Source: Linyphia triangularis
Lineage: Eukaryota > Arthropoda > Arachnida > Araneae > Linyphiidae
NCBI GenBank assembly: GCA_963978545.1
Contig: OZ021725.1
Span: 5,006,593-5,070,592, forward strand
Direction of reading: 5' to 3'
Length of the DNA stretch: 64,000 bases
Under the pieces are notes generated by a model that was given only the letters and a program-made list of their open reading frames with translations, was not told the DNA's origin and did not search any database. Shown piece after piece: positions 59,479 through 64,000 of this stretch (position 1 is the stretch's first letter; each line of letters starts with the position of its first letter). The position numbers were made by a program, and so were the translations under genes.

Positions 59479-62400
59479 GGGAGTATTGAAAAAAACTTTT
59501 TGGGGAAATTCAAAATTTCAAGTTGATAAAGAGTTGTCACTATGCTCACATGTTTACCAAAATTTTTTTTAGTTCAATCGAAAAATATTTGGGTCTCCCG
59601 GAATGGACCTGAAGTTTGATGTTTTTTGACAAAAACAAAGATTTTTAATTTTTTTTTTTTTTTTAAACATAAATATAAAGCAAATTTTTAATTTTAAGAA
59701 TAAAAATGTAGAGTTTATAGTACAAATTAACAGTAATAAAAAATTATATCTGCCATTTAATAATTAGGTCTCCCTGAATCTACATGAAAAACTTAATTTT
59801 TTTTACAAAATACGGATATTTTTCAATTTTCAACACATTCTTTTGGTTAGTTTCAATTATTTTACTCATAGTCTAGGTATAGTAGTACAGCATTTTGAAA
59901 TATCGGGAATATCATTTTATGAAATGCCGTTTACTGAACTCAAGTATTAATTCGTATCATTTCTGCACGACTCCATGTTGATTGGAGTCTCCAACCAACA
60001 AAGGCTCTAGGTGTGAGGCATGAAGGTAACTTTATCGAAAATGATTCAATGTCACAGGGTTCGAATGATGAAAGTGTACATGATAGTAAAATGCTTCTAC
60101 CATGGAAAAGCAGGAAAGTTTAATTTTTTCAGTGAAATAAGAACTGCCAGAAAATTTACTCTCTTTTTCTAAAGATTGTGACCGTAGAGTCAATCTCTAT
60201 TAGAGTAGAAGCTCTATTAGCAAGTGCTCTTTCGTTGGATTTAAATGTTGTAACACTAGAAAAACAGACAATAGTAATAGATAAATCAAAAGCTTTTCTT
60301 GAGAGGGTAAAATATCATTAAGGTATTAGTTCAACTATTTTTCATTCTTATTTTCATTTTTCACTACTTATATCATCTAAAGGATGAAGCAATAAACATA
60401 AAAATTGTAAGTTGTAAATGTGGTCGCATAAATAAACAAGAACATGTATTTTGGTATAAGAACTATATTCAATATATTTTGGACACGCAACTGCAAACAG
60501 TGGCTCTGGGTGAAACGTAGTGTCATCATTACAACTAATGAAATAAAGCTGCATTGATAAGAAAGCTATTCAAGGTCTTGGTTATGATGGTACTTGTTAT
60601 GAATTTTTCCACTGAGGCAATGATGGCACAGTTTTCACGGTTTAAAAATATTTATTCTCTCTTCAGAAAACTCACAAAATTTATTCACAGGCAACAGTTT
60701 AATTACTCTCAAGCTCCAACACAAGCTTCAACAAAAATAACTTCGAATTCAGCGATTATACAAGCTCACTCCAATAGGTAAATAAAGCGATCAGCTTTCA
60801 ACGAACTCCGAAGTCAATCTGAAAACTTTCCCGTTCTCCAGTCTTTTTATAAACAAGCGCGTGAGACATTCTCGAAATTTCCAGCCAATTCATCGGAAAG
60901 AAATTTCTCGAAACGTCTCGATTACTTCAGGTGTTGCCACCTTTTTCTAACTTGTATAATCGCTATTAATTACTAAATAAAATTGGATAAAAATAAATTA
61001 CAATAGAATTTTGAAATAATACGTCACTATTTACAATATATACAGACAATTTGAATGAAATACTGAAGGCTCTAATTGATAAGTTTCATTCTTCCTAAAT
61101 ACTTTAAAATAACCACTGCAAGCAGTTGTTTGTTTATTTCATTTAAACGAATTGCCTCTTAGGAAAGTTATGATTACTCTCGATGGTCTAATTTATTAAC
61201 GTACTTCTTTTACTGTCCTTTAAGAAAACGTCTAAAAAGTTGTCGAGATTTACCAGTTGTTGAATGCAATAACATTGATAGTGTTTTTCCAAAAGTTGAT
61301 TTTATAAAGTTGAACACTGACCAGAAATATTAGAAAATATGTCATGCTGTACTAGTAAGCAAATGCACCCAAGGTTTAGCAAACATAAACCCTCCAATTC
61401 AAAATGATTAAAAATGGCAAATCGAATTTCACGTATATGTATCGTATCACTTGATCCAACCTCGAAGTTGAAAAAAATAGCTGAGTTTGCAATGAAAATT
61501 TATACTCCCTTATGGTTTACAATATAACGTCATGTAATGATGACATTAAGTTTTGTACAGAGCTACTGTCTGGAGTTGCGTGTCCAAAATATGTTGAATA
61601 TAGTTCTTATACCAAAAATACATGTTCTTATACCAAAAATACATGTTCTTCTCGTTTATATATGAAAACACATTTACAACTTGATGATATTTTACCGTCT
61701 CACGAAAGACATTCGATTTATCTATTACCACTGCCTGGTTTTCTAGTATTACAACATTTAAATTCCCCAAAAGAGCACTTGCTAATTGAGCTTCTACTCT
61801 AATTGAGATCGACTCTACGGTCACAATCTCTAGAAAAAGATAATAGATTTTCTGGCAACTCTTATTTCACTGAAATAATTCAACTTTCCGGCTTTCCCAT
61901 GGTAGAAGCATTTTACTATCATGTACACTTTCATCGTTCGAACCCTGTGACATTGAATCATTTTCGATAACGTTACCTTCATGTCTCAAACCTAGAGTCT
62001 TTGTTGGTTGGAGACTCCAACCAAAGTGGAGTCGTGCAGAAATGATACGAATTAATACTCGAGTTCAGTAAACACCATTTCATAAAATGATATTCTCGAT
62101 ATTTCAAAATGCTGTACTACTATACCTAGACTATGAATAAAATATTTGAAACTAACCAAAAGAATGGATTGAAAATTGAAAAATATCCGTATTTTGTAAA
62201 AAAAATTAAGTTTTTCATGTAGATTCAGGGAGACCTAATTATTAAATGTCAGATATATTTTTTTATTACTGTTAATTAGTACTACAAACTCTACATTTTT
62301 ATTCTTGAAATTAAAAATTTGCTTTATATTTATGTTTAAAAAAAAAATTTTAAATCTTTGTTTTTTTTCAAAAAATATCAAACTTCAGGTCCATTCCGGG

Positions 62401-62519
62401 AGACCCAAATATTTTTCGATTGAACTAAAAAAAATTTTGGTAAACATGTGAGCATAGTGACAACTTTTTATCAACTTGAAATTTTGAATTTCCCAAAAAA
62501 AGTTTTTTTCGATACGCCC
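59479..62519. mobile_element. ~3-kb foldback element with ~1-kb inverted arms
   Basis: Ends GGGAGTATTGAAAAAAACTT and the inverted GGGCGTATCGAAAAAAACTT, with TA on both sides. The arms (59479-60545 and 61528-62519) align throughout, for example TCCCGGAATGGACCTGAAGT. Each arm reads the same coding-like stretch toward the centre: DWSLQPTKALGVRHEGNFIE; ISIRVEALLASALSLDLNVV; and a Cys-poor tail before TAA. So a gene piece was duplicated in inverted orientation. Family not identified. Confidence 0.85.
60546..61527. other. Central loop of the foldback element
   Basis: No similarity to the arms. A GC-richer patch at 60780-60950 (AACGAACTCCGAAGTCAATC ... GTCTCGATTACTTCAGGTG) may be a separate insertion. 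No gene recognised. Confidence 0.4.
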
Positions 62520-63372
62520 TAATGAATAGACACGACCGGAATGAGACTCAGCCGACTGGGGCGGTTGGGCCGGAACGGGAACAAGAGAGTTAAAGCAGTC
62601 TCATCATATGCTTCTACAAGCAATCGATGAAGATTTCTTCAAATTAAAGAAGTTAATCAAGAGTTCCCGCAAATGACACTTTTTCGGCACAAAATGTCAT
62701 TTTCGCTCGAAAACAAATTGTGTGACTCTGATACTGAGTCACTAATACTTCAAGGTTATGTGGTTGCCAGATATCCAAACTCACGATACTACTTTTGACA
62801 ACTAACAATTTAGATATAACCTTCTGGTAGGGCCATATTTTGTCAAACGGTGGAAACTTATTTCTACTCCCACTATTACATTAATATTTCTTGTATATGA
62901 ACAGAGAAGGAATAATCATTGATGTACGATGCTTAGGAGAAGAGAACTCTGTGTTAAAAATTCGTTTTTCAACCTTTTACGCCTTAATCTCATATCTAAG
63001 GAAAATTTGGAAGTGGAGATGCTTAGAATACCTTAAGTGGCATTACCACAGCGATTTTGATCAAAACCGTTAGAGCCGTTTTTTTGCCAATTCCTGAAAA
63101 ACATAAATTTTTCAATGGCAGCTACCATATGCGTGTATGTACTATTTTGACCAAAACCTTAATGAGAGGTTTTCATGGTCTCTTCCAACTTGTACACAAA
63201 ATTTTAACATCGTAGGTCAATCTGTATGGGATTTATGATGACCACAGACAGACATTCTTCTTGACCACTTTTTTGAACTTAGGAATGTTTGAAACGTGAT
63301 GAAATGTGAAAAGAAATCCAAATTTTTTTACCGAATCAAATACTTTCATTACCCTATATTTACATATGAGTA

Positions 63373-64000
63373 ATTAAAAGTAATAAGCAAAAACATGTTT
63401 CTTTCTTGGCAGCTTTAGTAAAACTTATACTCTACTTTTATTATAACAATGTACTTAGGACCAGGTCCTGCTCTTCACTTAGTCCCACAAAGCACGGGCC
63501 TTGAGCCCATGATTTTAGGGGGCCCAGAAATTAGATGTAAACCTATAACTTTTCTTTCACAAAAGCTATGTGGATATCTTTTACAATCTGTATGAAATAA
63601 TGTTTACATACAAATCATTTTGTATTGATTTTTAAACGTCTTCGGTATCCCAGAGTGTATTTATTCAAATAAACCAAACCATCATTTAAAAGCGTAAAAA
63701 ACAAGATTTCATGAAAGGTAGAGAAAAAAAAATTGAAATGAATTCTTGGCTAATTTATTGCGAGATCAGCAAATGTCGATTCTGAAGTTGTGATAATGCT
63801 GTAAATATTGTTGTCAACGGGTATTACAACATAGTGATCGTGAAATGCAATGCTACATAACAAAGTTTTCCAGTTTTGATTTATGAATTTGATTGTTTGA
63901 AATTTGTTTCTTTATTTGTGATAAAGAAATAACTTTTAGGAAACAATATGTTAACATTAATTTATAAACTTTTTCTATATTTAATGTGAATTAATTTGGC
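63373..64000. other. Right edge, nothing recognised
   Basis: AT-rich sequence with a short GGGCCTTGAGCCCATGAT patch at 63496. I looked here for the LITAF paralogue's upstream exon and did not find one. Confidence 0.45.

Larger units (their letters stand above)
58092..62873 (-). mobile_element. mariner element with a nested insertion
   Basis: Ends TTGGGTGTATAAATAAGTTT and the inverted GTGGGAGTAGAAATAAGTTT, both continuing CC. TA lies on both sides (58090-58091, 62874-62875). The two transposase pieces (58150-59120 and about 62590-62700) belong to one minus-strand gene separated by about 3.4 kb of inserted DNA. Confidence 0.85.
57880..63372 (+). mobile_element. Dispersed repeat family copy split by a mariner
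   Basis: The left part (AAGGATGTGGAAAAATGCAC...) stops at 58091. The right part resumes at 62874 and runs through AAAACCGTTAGAGCCGTTTT to CATTACCCTATATTTACATA, matching the second half of the 57110 copy. Confidence 0.8.

Overview
This is AT-rich, repeat-loaded animal genomic DNA. The genes have short exons with GT-AG introns. The mobile-element mix (several Helitron families, mariner/Tc1, hAT, pogo/Tigger, TTAA-target elements, tRNA-derived SINEs, many minisatellites) and the intron structure suggest an arthropod, possibly an arachnid. The arachnid placement is an impression, not a proof. Few of the long open frames in the window are genes; most are chance frames in repeats.

Plus strand, 4066-24652: the 3' part (nine exons, 511 codons before the stop) of a gene for a single-pass membrane protein. 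It has three CUB domains, one LDL-receptor class A module, a transmembrane helix and a short basic/His/Pro-rich tail ending in SIDSV. This is the architecture of the LEV-10 / Neto / SOL group of receptor auxiliary proteins. The 5' end lies left of the window. All inter-domain introns are phase 1. Introns hold a 341-bp satellite built on a TTAA MITE, a Helitron, a nested hAT plus Tc1/mariner-like insertion, and 32-, 27- and ~37-bp tandem arrays close to splice sites. A 35-bp x ~53 minisatellite lies upstream of the first visible exon, and a degenerate tandem repeat follows the stop codon.

25-43 kb: intergenic repeats. They include 116-bp and 104-bp tandem arrays, a hAT copy carrying a long (AT)n tract, a TIR element with eight internal copies of a (TA)n-containing unit, a TTAA element, and a 3.8-kb Helitron-like element filled with about 20 copies of a 148-bp unit and hit by a pogo/Tigger insertion.

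Minus strand, 43572-51958: a complete three-exon gene for a 109-residue LITAF-domain protein. Its large introns hold further nested elements, including a Helitron remnant with the N-terminal part of the Rep/helicase protein inserted at an identifiable empty site. A second LITAF terminal exon (56875-56977, minus) shows a tandem paralogue whose 5' exons I could not find.

57-63.4 kb: nested insertions, in which a copy of a dispersed repeat family is split by a dead mariner, which is itself split by a ~3-kb foldback element with ~1-kb inverted arms. I see no CRISPR array, operon, rRNA or intact tRNA gene, and no clear new molecular system. The strongest leads are an unassigned exon-like minus-strand ORF at 23858-24040, the recurring tandem arrays inside transposons, and the repeat arrays pressed against exons.
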